64,000 bases of DNA from Dyella subtropica (GCF_026283965.1 NZ_JAPDPD010000012.1:113841-177840), one strand, 5' to 3'. Positions 1-9,050 are shown, counted from the stretch's first letter. A program made the numbers and translations. The notes: a model not told the origin generated them from the letters alone.

Positions 1-184
1 CCGGAGTTGCCGGCGGCAAGGGGAGTGCTGGAGTCCACTGTGATGGACACCTTCGATGGCCTGTCCCGGTCCATCGAAGATCGCCGGGGTTGCAACTAGG
101 CTCCCACCCCACATCAGCCCATGCGGCGGTTTGCATTGCGCGCCGCCGCATGGTCTGAAGATGAGTCACATCAGGACGGCGCGA
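1..184. other. Left window edge, no assignable gene
   Basis: A plus-strand frame is open from base 1 to a TAG at 97-99 (32 codons). It could be the end of a gene lying outside the window, but nothing in it is recognisable. An inverted repeat pairs 51-59 with 71-79 around an 11-base loop and has no T-run. The rest is the 3' flank of the TonB receptor that follows. Confidence 0.3.
120..152 (-). terminator. Stem-loop behind the Oar-type receptor gene
   Basis: A perfect 10-bp stem (120-129 with 143-152; arm ATGCGGCGG) closes a 13-base loop 33 bases beyond the receptor stop codon. It is well placed for a transcript 3' end, but there is no T-tract, so intrinsic termination is only suggested. Confidence 0.4.
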
Positions 185-3100
185 TCAGAAGTCGTACGTC
201 GCCGAGAGACGTGCATAACGTGGTTGCTGCGTGTACAGCGGGATGCCGTAGGTGTTGGAGACCGTATAGCGATCGGTCTCGTAAAGGGCATCCGTCACGA
301 TCGGCTTGCGCTCGTTCAGCACGTTGAAGATGCTGAGATTGAAGGCAAGCTTCTGTCCAGCGAACTGCGGACGGTAGGTCACAGCCAGGTCAAGCTGCTT
401 CGTCCACGGCAAGCGGCCAAGACTTCCAAGCGGCGTTGGCTTGCCAGCGCAGAAGCGGTACCTCGAACCGTAGGCTGAAGGATCGGATTCATCGGTGCCG
501 TAATAGCCCATGCAGGCCTTGGGCGTACCTGATGCGATCTGCAGCGAGCCAGATACCATCCATTCCGGTGAAACCTGGTAGGCGCCACGTGCCTTCAACT
601 GATGGGTACGGTCATTCGACAGCAGGCCATTGCTGTTGGCCATGAGCGAGGCGAAATCCCAGTCCTGGGTCTTGGATATATCGCCCTGGCCGATGGTGGA
701 GAGCACCTGGCCTTCGGAGTTGCCGTAACTGCGCGAGAAGGTGTAGTCGATGCGGCCTTGCCACTTGCCGTCGAACGGATGTTCCAGGAACAGATCCAGT
801 GCGTAGTACTTGCGCTTCGCACCTTGGTCGAAACCCCAATCCTTGGAGGTCATGGTGACTTCGCTGTAGCCATTGCCATCGGCATTCGCCAGCAGGAACG
901 TATTGGTCTTGCCCGGGTTGAAGATCAGGCAGCCGTTGGGGAACACGACGCTGTTCGGGTCGATGCCACTCGCGATGGCCTTGTTGGCCAGGGCATTGAA
1001 GTCGCAGACGTCGTCAATGGCTGTCTGCAGCTTGCGCACCGTGGCCTTGGCGCCGTACACCCAGTCGCTGCCCAGGGTCTTGCTGAAACCCAGGATGGCT
1101 TCGTCCTGATACTGCGAACGCAGGTCCTTGGCGGCAACCGTCTTGGGGTCCGGTGCCTGGCCGTATTCACCGTTGGCCGAAACGGGGCCAGGTCCAATCG
1201 GCGTCAGGCCCGTCGGCGCACCGGTAACGGGATCGATGCCTGTATAAGTGAAATACTCGTCGGTAAAGGTGGATGCCGAGGCGCCACGAATCGCGACGCT
1301 GTTGGGTAGCGCGAGGTAGTAACGGCCCAGGTTGCCGAACACCTTGAAGGTGGAGTCGCCCAACACATCCCAGCTGAAGCCAAGGCGCGGCGCCCACTGG
1401 TTCTTGTTGTGCACGTACGCTTGGCCGGCGTTGTTGTAGTTGGTGAACTGGTCGTTGCGAATACCCAGGCTCAGCAACCAGCGGTCGTTGACCTGCCAGC
1501 GATCCTCCAGGTATTGCGCTTTCTGGTCCACCGACATGCTGGTGGTGGTGTCGAAAACGCGCCTGCGAGCATAGTATCCCTCACCACCCGGTGAACCGAC
1601 GCCGAGTGTGGGATTGAGCGGAACACCCGGATCGTTGGACTTGCTGTAGTACCACGCGTAGCCCGGACCGTCGATCCGTTGGCCTTCGGCCGTGGCGGCG
1701 TAATGCATGTTGTCGATGCCGAGCGCCAGCTGGTGGTCGCCCAGCTTGTATTCCAGATCAAGACGCAGGCCGTGGCTCTTGCTGCTGGCATTGGGCGACT
1801 TGCCGAGAAGTGTCGTCACGCCATTGCGGATGGGCGTGCCGCCGGTGAGGGCGGGGTCTTGTTCCGTGACGCCGCCGAGATAGGGCAGGTCGGCATCGCG
1901 GCCAGGCGTAACGGCGTAGTTCACCGCCTTGTTCTGACCATAGGTAGCCGAGAAGGTCAGATCATCGGTGATGTAGCTGGTGAACTTGCCGATGTAGATG
2001 TCCGAGCCTTTCTTGGTGGAGGTGTCGTAGCCGAAGAGCGCGCCCTGCTCGCCGGTTGTGTAGTCGTAGTGGTGCAGCGAGCCGGCATAGGACGTTTTGC
2101 TCGAAATATTGGTCAGCTCGAGGATGTTGCTGTCGTTGATGTTCCAGTCCAGCTTTGCGTAGTGCTTGGGCCGGCTGTAGCTGTAGTAGTTGTTGTTCGG
2201 TTGCGCCACGGCGGACGAGGACGTCGACTTGCCTTCCTGCTTCTCCGCTTCTGCGGCGACGAATAGGAACAGTTTGTCCTTGATCAGCGGACCGCCGACA
2301 TAGGCGCCGTAAGTGGTGGTCCAACTGGTGTTGCCCTTGCGGGAGCGATAGGGCGTTCCAGGCAGCTTTTGGTTGCTATAGCCGTAGTGTTCGGGGAGCG
2401 TGGCGTTCGGGTAGTCAATGCTCGGGGGGGCGGACTCCAGGAACCTGGGTGCCCACAACACTTGTGCACCGTAGTGCCATTCGTTGGTGCCGCGTTTACC
2501 GACCTGGCTGATCACGCCGCCGTCCGAACGACCGTACATCGCGCTGTAACCGCCGGTGTAAACCTCCTGCTGATCGATGGCGCCGTAGGGCAGGCCGATG
2601 CCACCGAGATTCGATAGCGGATCGGAGGTGTTGAATCCGTTGATGTAGTAAGCGTTCTCGCTCACCGACGAGCCACCGAAGGAAACCAGCGAGCCACCGG
2701 TGGGCCCAGTGAAATAGCTGCTGCCCGACACGACGCCGGGAGCAAGCAGCGCGATGGATTCCGCATTACGAGCAAGCGGTAGCCGCGCCAGTTCTTGGGA
2801 TGTCACCACCGTGCGCGAATCCACTGTGGAGACGTCGATTGACGGCAGCGCATTCGCGGATACGGTAACGGTGGATAGCGACGACGCATTTGCCGCAGAG
2901 GCAAAGGACACCTCGGTGCCGGCATTCACCACCAGGTTGACGTTGTCGCGCTTGTCGACCGTCGAGCCGTTGCGTTGAAGCGTGACGGTATAGGTGCCCA
3001 GCGGAAGGTTGCTGATGCGGTAGCGACCGGAGCTGTCCACGGTGACTTGTCGGGTGATGCCAGTCGAACCGCTGATCGCTACCGTTTCACCGGCCTGTGC

Positions 3101-3271
3101 CTGGCCAAAAATGCTGCCGGTGGTGGACTGCGCGAATGCAACGTTCGTGATACCGAACGCCATCACGGTTGCGATAGCAGTGGCAAGAACATTCCTATGC
3201 TTTGTCGCCTTGGCGATGGCGGGCCTTGCGGCTACGGATGAGGCGTAATCGCGGCTATGGCGTGCTTTCAA
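185..3271 (-). CDS. TonB-dependent receptor, Oar-like, with N-terminal carboxypeptidase-regulatory-like domain
   Basis: This is an outer-membrane TonB-dependent transporter of about 1028 residues. A signal peptide with a long basic n-region ends near residue 47 (AFA-Q). It is followed by a carboxypeptidase-regulatory-like beta-sandwich (about 50-125), a plug domain (about 155-260), a 22-strand barrel and a C-terminal phenylalanine. This order is typical of Oar/OmpA-related receptors of Xanthomonadales; the substrate cannot be read from sequence. I place the start at a TTG (3269-3271) because GGGGAG lies 8 bases upstream and the next upstream candidate would add a non-conserved leader. No ExbB/TonB or enzyme partner is adjacent; the nearest upstream gene is nearly 480 bp away, so it is probably transcribed alone. 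Confidence 0.88.
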   Translation of the reverse strand: MKARHSRDYASSVAARPAIAKATKHRNVLATAIATVMAFGITNVAFAQSTTGSIFGQAQAGETVAISGSTGITRQVTVDSSGRYRISNLPLGTYTVTLQRNGSTVDKRDNVNLVVNAGTEVSFASAANASSLSTVTVSANALPSIDVSTVDSRTVVTSQELARLPLARNAESIALLAPGVVSGSSYFTGPTGGSLVSFGGSSVSENAYYINGFNTSDPLSNLGGIGLPYGAIDQQEVYTGGYSAMYGRSDGGVISQVGKRGTNEWHYGAQVLWAPRFLESAPPSIDYPNATLPEHYGYSNQKLPGTPYRSRKGNTSWTTTYGAYVGGPLIKDKLFLFVAAEAEKQEGKSTSSSAVAQPNNNYYSYSRPKHYAKLDWNINDSNILELTNISSKTSYAGSLHHYDYTTGEQGALFGYDTSTKKGSDIYIGKFTSYITDDLTFSATYGQNKAVNYAVTPGRDADLPYLGGVTEQDPALTGGTPIRNGVTTLLGKSPNASSKSHGLRLDLEYKLGDHQLALGIDNMHYAATAEGQRIDGPGYAWYYSKSNDPGVPLNPTLGVGSPGGEGYYARRRVFDTTTSMSVDQKAQYLEDRWQVNDRWLLSLGIRNDQFTNYNNAGQAYVHNKNQWAPRLGFSWDVLGDSTFKVFGNLGRYYLALPNSVAIRGASASTFTDEYFTYTGIDPVTGAPTGLTPIGPGPVSANGEYGQAPDPKTVAAKDLRSQYQDEAILGFSKTLGSDWVYGAKATVRKLQTAIDDVCDFNALANKAIASGIDPNSVVFPNGCLIFNPGKTNTFLLANADGNGYSEVTMTSKDWGFDQGAKRKYYALDLFLEHPFDGKWQGRIDYTFSRSYGNSEGQVLSTIGQGDISKTQDWDFASLMANSNGLLSNDRTHQLKARGAYQVSPEWMVSGSLQIASGTPKACMGYYGTDESDPSAYGSRYRFCAGKPTPLGSLGRLPWTKQLDLAVTYRPQFAGQKLAFNLSIFNVLNERKPIVTDALYETDRYTVSNTYGIPLYTQQPRYARLSATYDF

Positions 3272-3749
3272 TGTGTGTCTCCCCAAAGGTTGTCGTATGG
3301 CTCGAAGCCTGTAGAGGTCGCTGGCTTCTAGTGAAAGGGGCGCCGTCAGCACGCATCGTGCGAGCAGCCGAGAGCTATCTCTTGGCTAGGTGCTGCGGCG
3401 TCGCTTTACGATCTGATGTCGAATCTCTGACGAAACATTTACAGATCGCCGCTACGTAAATAGTCGGGCAGGCCGTTGGCAGACAATCGGATCAATCTGA
3501 AAATGGAGCCGACATAGACGAGTCGCTGTGCGATCGCACAGTGCTATGGGGAGCTATGCAGGTCCGTATGTGCTTTGCACATCGCGGTGACGCTTGTGCG
3601 ATGCGCAGCTCAAGGATGGCAGGCCGCTATGCGCGCGGCGTGCATGAGCGTTGATCGCAGGCCGAATGATTTCGGCCTGCGTATCTCAGTGTGGTGGCGT
3701 ACTTCTCTGTCCGAATGCGGCGTGGTTTCGTTGCCGCTGGGCGAAGGAC
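3272..3749. other. Intergenic region upstream of the Oar-like receptor
   Basis: These 478 bp hold the receptor promoter region on the minus strand and the 3' flank of the DUF1993 gene. The only clear structure is a perfect 10-bp inverted repeat (3657-3666 with 3671-3680, arm GCAGGCCGAA) with a 4-base loop. It lies 70 bp behind the DUF1993 stop and may end that transcript, although no T-tract follows. No gene is seen. Confidence 0.4.
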
Positions 3750-4256
3750 TCAAGCCTTCCCAATAAAATCCGTCTTGCCCAACTCAACACCCGCCGTGCG
3801 CAGGATGTTGTAAGCCGTGGTGCAGTGGAAGAACAGGTTGGGCAACACGAAGTGCAGCAGGTAGGCCTGGCCTTCGAAGTTGATGTCGCCGTTGCGGGAT
3901 TTGATGGTCACCGCGCGTGCTTCGCTGCCGTCAATCTGCTCGGTCTTGAAGCTCTTGATGTAGTCGATGGCTCGCTCCAGGCGGGCGTGCAGTTCATCGA
4001 AGCTGGTTTCGTTGTCCTCGAACTTCAACGGTTCGACGCCGGCCAGGCGGGCGCTGCCGTTTTTGGCCATGTCGGTGGCGATCTGCACCTGCCGCACCAG
4101 CGGGAGCATGTCGGGGATCAGTCGCGTCTGCAGCATGACTTCGGGCGTCACGTCCTTGGATTTTGCGTGAGCTTCGCCTTTCTTCAGCACATGGCTGAGG
4201 TTCGCAAGCGTGCGCAGAAATACAGGTACCGAGGCTTGATACATCGAAAGGGTCAT
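3750..4256 (-). CDS. DUF1993 family protein
   Basis: A soluble protein of 168 residues spanning a complete DUF1993 domain, a predicted helical-bundle family of unknown function. It opens MTLSMYQASVPVFLRTLANL and contains the FHCTTAYNILR-type segment near the C-terminus (about 142-153). Its ATG overlaps the stop of the upstream MFS gene in an ATGA tetranucleotide, so the two are translationally coupled and probably co-expressed. No catalytic motif is evident. The family is often recorded as a stray neighbour of transporters or regulators, so the coupling gives no firm role. Confidence 0.8.
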   Translation of the reverse strand: MTLSMYQASVPVFLRTLANLSHVLKKGEAHAKSKDVTPEVMLQTRLIPDMLPLVRQVQIATDMAKNGSARLAGVEPLKFEDNETSFDELHARLERAIDYIKSFKTEQIDGSEARAVTIKSRNGDINFEGQAYLLHFVLPNLFFHCTTAYNILRTAGVELGKTDFIGKA

Positions 4257-5602
4257 GGGGATGGCTCCGTTGGATCAGCGGGACGGGTGACAGCGATCGG
4301 CGAGAGATCGCTGGGAACGGCGGCGGCCCGCGGTTCGGGCTCGTTAGTGATGATGGTCGCGTGGTCGGGCGTATGGCGGGTGATGCGCGCTGCGATCACC
4401 GTACCGATCAGCAACAGCACGGCGGAGACGACAAAGGCGAGGCCGGGCAGATGGATCGGCGACTGCGGCGAGATCGAGAACGCAAAGATCTGTGCGAACA
4501 GATACGGCCCGAAAATGCCGGCGAAACTGCCAAGGCTTGCAATGGCACCCTGCAGACGACCTTGCTCGGTCGGATCCACCTGGTGCGTCATGATCGACTG
4601 GATCGGCGGGCCGGACAGCCCCCACAGCGCCATCAACGGAATGCCGAGTAGGAAGACCCAGCCGGTACTGGCCAGACCCATCAGCAGAAAGGAGCCGATG
4701 CCGCACAACATGCCCCAGACCAGCACGCGTCGCTCGCCGTAGCGCGGCGTGAGCCGCCCGGTGAGGAATGCCTGCACCGAGCCATCGCAGGCGCCGACCA
4801 GCATCAACACGAAACCCACTGCCTGCGGCCCCCAGCCATAGCGATAGTCGGCGTACAACACAAAGGTGGTTTGCAGTACGTAGTGGGCGAGATAGACCAG
4901 AAACATCACGATCGCCAGCCCAAGCACCTGCGGATAGCGGCGCAGCAGTTTCAGCGCGCCGAGTGGATGCGCACTATGCAGTTCGAAGCGCGGTGTGCGG
5001 CGTTCCTTCGGCAGCGACTCCGGCAACACGAACAGGCCATACAGGAAATTGCAGGCAGCCAGCCCCGCCGCGACCCAGAACGGCAGGCGCAACGAGATGT
5101 CGCCCAGGAACCCGCCCAGTCCCGGGCCAATGATGAAGCCCAGGCCGAACGCGCCGCCGAGCATGCCGAATGCAGCTGCACGCTTCTCTTTCGGCGTGAT
5201 GTCGGCAATGTAGGCGTTGGCGGTGGTGAAACTGGCCGCCGTCATGCCCAGCACGATGCGTGCGGCGAACAGCAGCCACAGCGTCGGCGCCAGCGCCAGC
5301 ACCACGAAATCGACCGCCAGCCCGAGGTTGGAAATGAGAATGACCGGTCGCCGCCCGAAACGATCGGACAGCGCACCCTGCACCGGCGAAAAGCCGAACT
5401 GCACGAGCGCGAACACCGTGCTGAAGATGCCCACCCACCAGGCCGCATTGGCAATGCCGCCACCGGCCAACTGCTCGATCAAATGCGGCAGCACCGGAAT
5501 GACGATGCCGAACGCCAGCATGTCCAGCAGCACCGTGACAAAAATGAAGGCGACCGCCGCACGGCGGCGCGGTTCGGTGACATGCGTGAGGGGCTGATCC
5601 AT
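4253..5602 (-). CDS. MFS transporter, TetA/TCR-like drug efflux family
   Basis: An inner-membrane major facilitator of about 449 residues with 12 predicted membrane segments. The first segment reads FIFVTVLLDMLAFGIVIPVL, characteristic of the tetracycline-resistance-like (TCR/Tet) branch. The loop-2 signature GALSDRFGRRPV follows at about 75-87, and PKEKRAAAFGMLGGAFGLGF precedes segment 5. Such proteins usually exchange drug for protons; resemblance to TetA does not prove tetracycline transport. A TTG further upstream (5647) keeps the frame open, but ATG at 5600-5602 begins where family members usually begin. It is translationally coupled to the DUF1993 gene. No TetR-type repressor is adjacent. 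Confidence 0.85.
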   Translation of the reverse strand: MDQPLTHVTEPRRRAAVAFIFVTVLLDMLAFGIVIPVLPHLIEQLAGGGIANAAWWVGIFSTVFALVQFGFSPVQGALSDRFGRRPVILISNLGLAVDFVVLALAPTLWLLFAARIVLGMTAASFTTANAYIADITPKEKRAAAFGMLGGAFGLGFIIGPGLGGFLGDISLRLPFWVAAGLAACNFLYGLFVLPESLPKERRTPRFELHSAHPLGALKLLRRYPQVLGLAIVMFLVYLAHYVLQTTFVLYADYRYGWGPQAVGFVLMLVGACDGSVQAFLTGRLTPRYGERRVLVWGMLCGIGSFLLMGLASTGWVFLLGIPLMALWGLSGPPIQSIMTHQVDPTEQGRLQGAIASLGSFAGIFGPYLFAQIFAFSISPQSPIHLPGLAFVVSAVLLLIGTVIAARITRHTPDHATIITNEPEPRAAAVPSDLSPIAVTRPADPTEPSP

Positions 5603-5699
5603 GCGGGGGGAGTGTTCGGTGACGGGAAAGACCAAACGATAGCGCAACCTGGTCGATGGAATGGTGGCGGGCGTTGCGGCAGCGCATCACGGTGTTCCC

Positions 5700-5760
5700 G
5701 TAGAGCGCACCCGTTGCGCGACAAACCGACAGGACTGCCGGTTTGCACGGCGTGAGCCGC
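5700..5760. repeat. REP-like palindrome unit
   Basis: A degenerate member of the short palindromic family found throughout the window. It has a GTAGAGCGCACCC-type head, then ACAAACCG(A/G)CAGG, then TGCCGGTTTGC and CGGCGTGAGCC. It lies upstream of the MFS gene. A second partial unit, inverted, lies at 5825-5847. Confidence 0.7.
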
Positions 5761-5865
5761 CTGAAGGGCGATGGCCAGAGATGGTGCGCTTGACTGATCT
5801 GTGTGCGGAGCGTGGCGCCGGGATCGCGCACAGGGTGCGCTCCTACAAGGGCACCTGGGTGTGGC

Positions 5866-6204
5866 TCAGCCTTGCGGTGGTGCGGCCAGTTCCTTGGCGC
5901 TGAGGTAACCGTCGTGGTTGCGGTCCAGCTTGTGGAACTGGCGCCGCAGGTTGTCCTGGTACTGCTGCAGGGTGATGGGCTTGCCGCGGCCGCCGGGGAG
6001 TTCATCTGCCTCCAGCACGCCGTCGCCATTGGTGTCCATGCGGCGGAAGCCGGCGCTCATGTACTCCACGTACTCGGCTTCGCTGACCTTGCCGTCGCCG
6101 TTCGTATCCATCCGCTTCAGGTATTCCGCGGGAGTGCTGGGGTAGCTCTGCGCTGCCGCGAGCAGCGGCAGGGCGAACAGTGCAGCGATGAAAAACTTGC
6201 GCAT
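5866..6204 (-). CDS. Secreted EF-hand calcium-binding protein
   Basis: A protein of 112 residues. A signal peptide (1-19, [10 protein letters not shown] start) is followed by three EF-hand loops at residues 33-45 (DTNGDGKVSEAEY), 57-69 (DTNGDGVLEADEL) and 94-106 (DRNHDGYLSAKEL). Position 1, 3, 5 and 12 ligands are present in all three. It is presumably a periplasmic or surface calcium-binding protein; no enzymatic domain is attached. Its ATG overlaps the folE stop codon (TGATG), so it is probably translated from the folE transcript. The functional reason for that pairing is not apparent. Confidence 0.85.
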   Translation of the reverse strand: MRKFFIAALFALPLLAAAQSYPSTPAEYLKRMDTNGDGKVSEAEYVEYMSAGFRRMDTNGDGVLEADELPGGRGKPITLQQYQDNLRRQFHKLDRNHDGYLSAKELAAPPQG

Positions 6205-6803
6205 CAGCGCCCGCCGCGGATACCGATGAACTGCAGGAATTCCGAGCGGGTGCGCGCGTCGTCACGGAACGCGCCGAGCATCTGGCTGGTGATCATCGAT
6301 ACGCCGCGCTTATGCACACCGCGGGTGGTCATGCACTCGTGGCTAGCGTCGATCACCACCGCCACGCCCAACGGCTCCAGGTTTTCCTGGATGCATTGCG
6401 CGATCTGCGCGGTGAGCTTCTCCTGCACCTGAAAGCGGCGGGCATAGGCCTCGACCACGCGGGCGAGCTTGCTGATGCCGACCACGCGATGGGTGGGCAG
6501 GTAGCCGACATGGGCGCGGCCGACGATCGGGGCCATGTGATGTTCGCAGTGGCTTTCGAACTCGATGTCGCGCAAGACCACCATTTCGTCGTAGCCGGCC
6601 ACTTCCTTGAAGGTGCGGCGCAGGTACTCGCCCGGGTCGGTCTGGTAACCGGAGAACCAGTCGCGATACGCCTTCACCACGCGCTTGGGCGTATCGAGCA
6701 GGCCTTCGCGGTTCGGATCCTCGCCGGACCAGCGCAACAGCACGCGTACGGCCTCCTCAGCCTGCTCGCGGGTGACGTCGGTCGGGTGGGTCGGGTCGCT
6801 CAT
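6204..6803 (-). CDS. folE: GTP cyclohydrolase I
   Basis: FolE converts GTP to 7,8-dihydroneopterin triphosphate, the first step of folate biosynthesis, in the cytoplasm. The 199-residue protein is a complete single-domain enzyme. Zinc ligands are visible at Cys86 and His89 in [10 protein letters not shown] and at Cys157 in [22 protein letters not shown] forms the conserved C-terminal segment. ATG at 6801-6803 is preferred over an in-frame upstream start because AAGGA lies 7 bases before it. The downstream EF-hand gene overlaps the stop codon. The intact Cys and His ligands mark this as the classical zinc type rather than FolE2. Confidence 0.95.
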   Translation of the reverse strand: MSDPTHPTDVTREQAEEAVRVLLRWSGEDPNREGLLDTPKRVVKAYRDWFSGYQTDPGEYLRRTFKEVAGYDEMVVLRDIEFESHCEHHMAPIVGRAHVGYLPTHRVVGISKLARVVEAYARRFQVQEKLTAQIAQCIQENLEPLGVAVVIDASHECMTTRGVHKRGVSMITSQMLGAFRDDARTRSEFLQFIGIRGGR

Positions 6804-6869
6804 GCAGATTCCTTCGGCTACGTACACAGACGATGAAGTGTAGCGCCCACGTCAAGTCCCTGGCTGGAC

Positions 6870-7664
6870 TCAGGGGTCCGGCACGAAATGGCCGGGGAAG
6901 GGCTCGGGCTGGCCCGGGCGAGGCGGCGCAGGCGGTACAACACCTTGCGCCCGCAGATGTTCCCAGGTGTCGTAGTAGAGCGTGATGACCTCATCCGGTG
7001 TGCTCGATGCCCGCTTGAAATCGACGTAGTTCACGGCGGAGTACTCGCGTTGGCCGTGGCCTGTGCCCAATGGCGCCTCGGCCTTGGCCAGGGCCGCCGC
7101 GGGAGCTGACTGGGCTGCGGCGGTATAACGGGAGGCTGCCTCCGCAGCTGGTGGCGCGGCGACCGGCGCATCCGCTTCGCGGCGCATGGGGATGGGCTGC
7201 TGCATCGGCACATAGGCCGGCTGACGACGAAACACCGCCACGCCGATCACACCCACATTGTCCGGCCGTCCGGTGCGCACGGCATAACTCTGCGCGAAAT
7301 CCGCAAACACAAAATCGGCCACATGCGTGAGGCTTTTGCGCCAACCGAGCACATCCGTGTTCTCGTAAGGGTTCAGCACATAGCCCGTTTGCGACCAGTC
7401 AGCCGTTTCGCCGGAGATCGCATTCACCGCATCGACCGAGAGCACGGCCAGCACATCGTCGCCGCTGCGGCTGCGCAGGCTGACTTGGTAGCGATGGCCC
7501 GGCTGCCCGGCAATGTAGTAGCGGCCGTCGTGCTGGTAGACCGGCAGGCTGCGCTGACTGGTGCGGTCGTACACGCTGAGATCCAGCATGCGGCCGACCG
7601 CCGCGGCGTGTCCGGCATGGGTCAGGCCCGCGGCCAGGGCGAGTGTCATCAGCAAGGTTTTCAT
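6870..7664 (-). CDS. Uncharacterised periplasmic protein
   Basis: I do not recognise this family. The 264-residue product begins with a signal peptide (MKTLLMTLALAAGLTHAGHA). A globular part (about 20-150) reads like a beta-rich domain and includes RYYIAGQPGHRYQVSLRSRSGDD and a VFADFAQSYAVRTGRPDNVGVIGVAVF segment. A Pro/Ala-rich low-complexity stretch (about 155-210) and a short C-terminal region with PDEVITLYYDTWEHLRAQG follow. The start with GGAG 7 bases upstream is chosen over a longer frame because it gives a clean signal peptide. It is transcribed towards folE from 66 bp upstream and may share its transcript. Export to the periplasm is the only safe inference. Confidence 0.6.
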   Translation of the reverse strand: MKTLLMTLALAAGLTHAGHAAAVGRMLDLSVYDRTSQRSLPVYQHDGRYYIAGQPGHRYQVSLRSRSGDDVLAVLSVDAVNAISGETADWSQTGYVLNPYENTDVLGWRKSLTHVADFVFADFAQSYAVRTGRPDNVGVIGVAVFRRQPAYVPMQQPIPMRREADAPVAAPPAAEAASRYTAAAQSAPAAALAKAEAPLGTGHGQREYSAVNYVDFKRASSTPDEVITLYYDTWEHLRAQGVVPPAPPRPGQPEPFPGHFVPDP

Positions 7665-7734
7665 GGGACGACTCCGGCACGCATCGCAACTCGATGCATG
7701 AGGTGAAACGTCGCTATCCGGTATTTGGGGTTTG

Positions 7735-7763
7735 AAGGAGCGCACACAGGGTGCGCTCTTACC
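7735..7763. repeat. REP-like short palindrome
   Basis: AAGGAGCGCACACAGGGTGC followed by GCTCTTAC is a compact inverted form of the window's REP head (GGAGCGCAC...GTGCGCTC). It lies between the divergent genes at 7664 and 7835. Confidence 0.6.
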
Positions 7764-7834
7764 GATGGGCGCGGGTGCGCAATCGTGGCAGGCTGGATGA
7801 CTCAGATCGCATCAACGAATGACGGGAGCACCGC

Positions 7835-8650
7835 ATGACCAGCCGCATCAACCGCGATACCCAGCTGTGCATGTCGCTGTCCGGCCGGCCAGGCAACTTC
7901 GGCACGCGCTTTCAGAATTACCTGTACGAAGCGCTGGGACTGAACTACGTCTACAAGGCTTTCACCACGCGGGATCTGCCGGCGGCGATCGGCGGTATCC
8001 GTGCACTGGGCATTCGCGGCTGCGCGATCTCGATGCCCTTCAAGGAAGCCTGCATTCCATTGGTGGACGAGATCGATACCTCGGCCGCAGCGATCGAGTC
8101 GATCAACACCATCGTCAACGACGATGGTCACTTGCGTGCCTACAACACCGACTACATCGCAGTGGCCACGTTGATCGAACAGCATCAGGTTCCGCCGGAC
8201 ATCACGCTCGCCCTGCGCGGCAGCGGTGGCATGGCCAAGGCGGTGGCCTGCGCGCTGCGCGATGCCGGATTTCGTCATGGCCATATCGTCGCTCGCAATG
8301 AAACGGCCGGCCGCACGTTAGCCGAGGCCTGCGGCTACGCCTGGTCGTCCGATATGCAGGGCGTGCAGGCCGAGTTGCTGATCAACGTCACGCCGATCGG
8401 GATGGAGGGCGCGGAGGCGGATACCTTGGCTTTCAGCGAGCAGGAAGTGGAACGCGCGCGGGTGGTGTTCGACGTGGTTGCGTTGCCGCCGGAGACGCCG
8501 TTGATTCGGCTGGCACGGGCCAAGGGCAAGTCGGTGATTACCGGTGCGGAAGTGATCGTGTTGCAGGCGGTGGAGCAGTTTGTGCTGTACACGGGGGTGC
8601 GTCCCGATGACGCGCTGATTGCACGTGCAGCCGCGCATGCGATCGGTTGA
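7835..8650 (+). CDS. Shikimate dehydrogenase-like oxidoreductase (AroE-like, atypical)
   Basis: A 271-residue protein of the AroE fold. Residues 1-110 form the substrate half with catalytic Lys70 in AISMPFK and Asp106 in YNTDY, preceded by SINTIV. The NAD(P) half follows with a glycine motif RGSGGMAKA (128-136) and TGAEVIVLQAVEQF near the end. The usual N-terminal shikimate-hydroxyl motif (SxSxxxHN) is replaced by LSGRPGNFGTRFQN, as in AroE-like paralogues rather than the biosynthetic enzyme. True AroE activity is therefore doubtful, while dehydrogenase chemistry on a related polyol acid is plausible. It stands alone; no quinate or aromatic-pathway gene is adjacent (aroQ lies 49 kb away). Confidence 0.8.
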   Translation: MTSRINRDTQLCMSLSGRPGNFGTRFQNYLYEALGLNYVYKAFTTRDLPAAIGGIRALGIRGCAISMPFKEACIPLVDEIDTSAAAIESINTIVNDDGHLRAYNTDYIAVATLIEQHQVPPDITLALRGSGGMAKAVACALRDAGFRHGHIVARNETAGRTLAEACGYAWSSDMQGVQAELLINVTPIGMEGAEADTLAFSEQEVERARVVFDVVALPPETPLIRLARAKGKSVITGAEVIVLQAVEQFVLYTGVRPDDALIARAAAHAIG

Positions 8651-8677
8651 ATACGTTCTCGGATGGGTATCAGTGTG

Positions 8678-9050
8678 ACTCCCTCTCACCTTCGGGGAGA
8701 GGGTTTGGGTGAGGGGCGGGTGCTCGGTTCAACGCCTCTACTACGTCATTCCGGCGTAGGCGGGAATCTAGCGGAGTGGTGCTTCGATTGTCGCGTGGTT
8801 GCGGCCTGGCTCGCCTGCCGCGGGCTTTCGAACCGCTGCCGCGGTCCGAGTCACTTTTCTCTGTTTGGCCAGAGAAAAGTAACCAAAAGAGAGGCCACCC
8901 CGGTTACGCGCCCTCCGGCTTCGCCTGCGGGTCCGTGAGGTCTGGCCGGGCTTTTCGACACGACGTTTGGTGTCCTGTCGGGAGGCATGGGCATCCGTGC
9001 CCATGCCCCTGCGGGCCTGATCGTCCAGCCCTCACCGCTGCACAGGGGGG
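8678..9050 (+). repeat. Multi-hairpin intergenic module, copy A
   Basis: This fills most of the 486-bp gap between convergent genes. In order it shows a CCCTCTCACC...GGGGAGAGGG palindrome (8679-8702), a CATTCCGGCGTAGGCGGGAAT unit in two halves (about 8745-8768), then the core. The core has hairpin ACTTTTCTCTG/CAGAGAAAAGT (8853-8863 with 8870-8880), AACCAAAAGAGAGG, an arm CTTTTCGACACGACG, and a variable palindrome GCATGGGCA-tccg-TGCCCATGC. It ends CAGCCCTCACCGCTGCACAGG. Reading frames through it (for example one containing SLFGQRKVTKRE-like peptides) recur only because the repeat recurs and are not genes. The remaining 9051-9136 holds low-complexity CAAGAACAAAGACG-type sequence. Confidence 0.85.

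Noticed and set aside
3657..3680. Perfect 10-bp inverted repeat as a definite terminator of the DUF1993 gene
   Set aside because: No T-tract on the relevant strand and 70 bp from the stop codon; noted only as a possible 3' structure.
8840..8900. Possible CRISPR-like repetition of hairpins
   Set aside because: Copies are dispersed over tens of kilobases with no regular spacers and no cas gene in the window.
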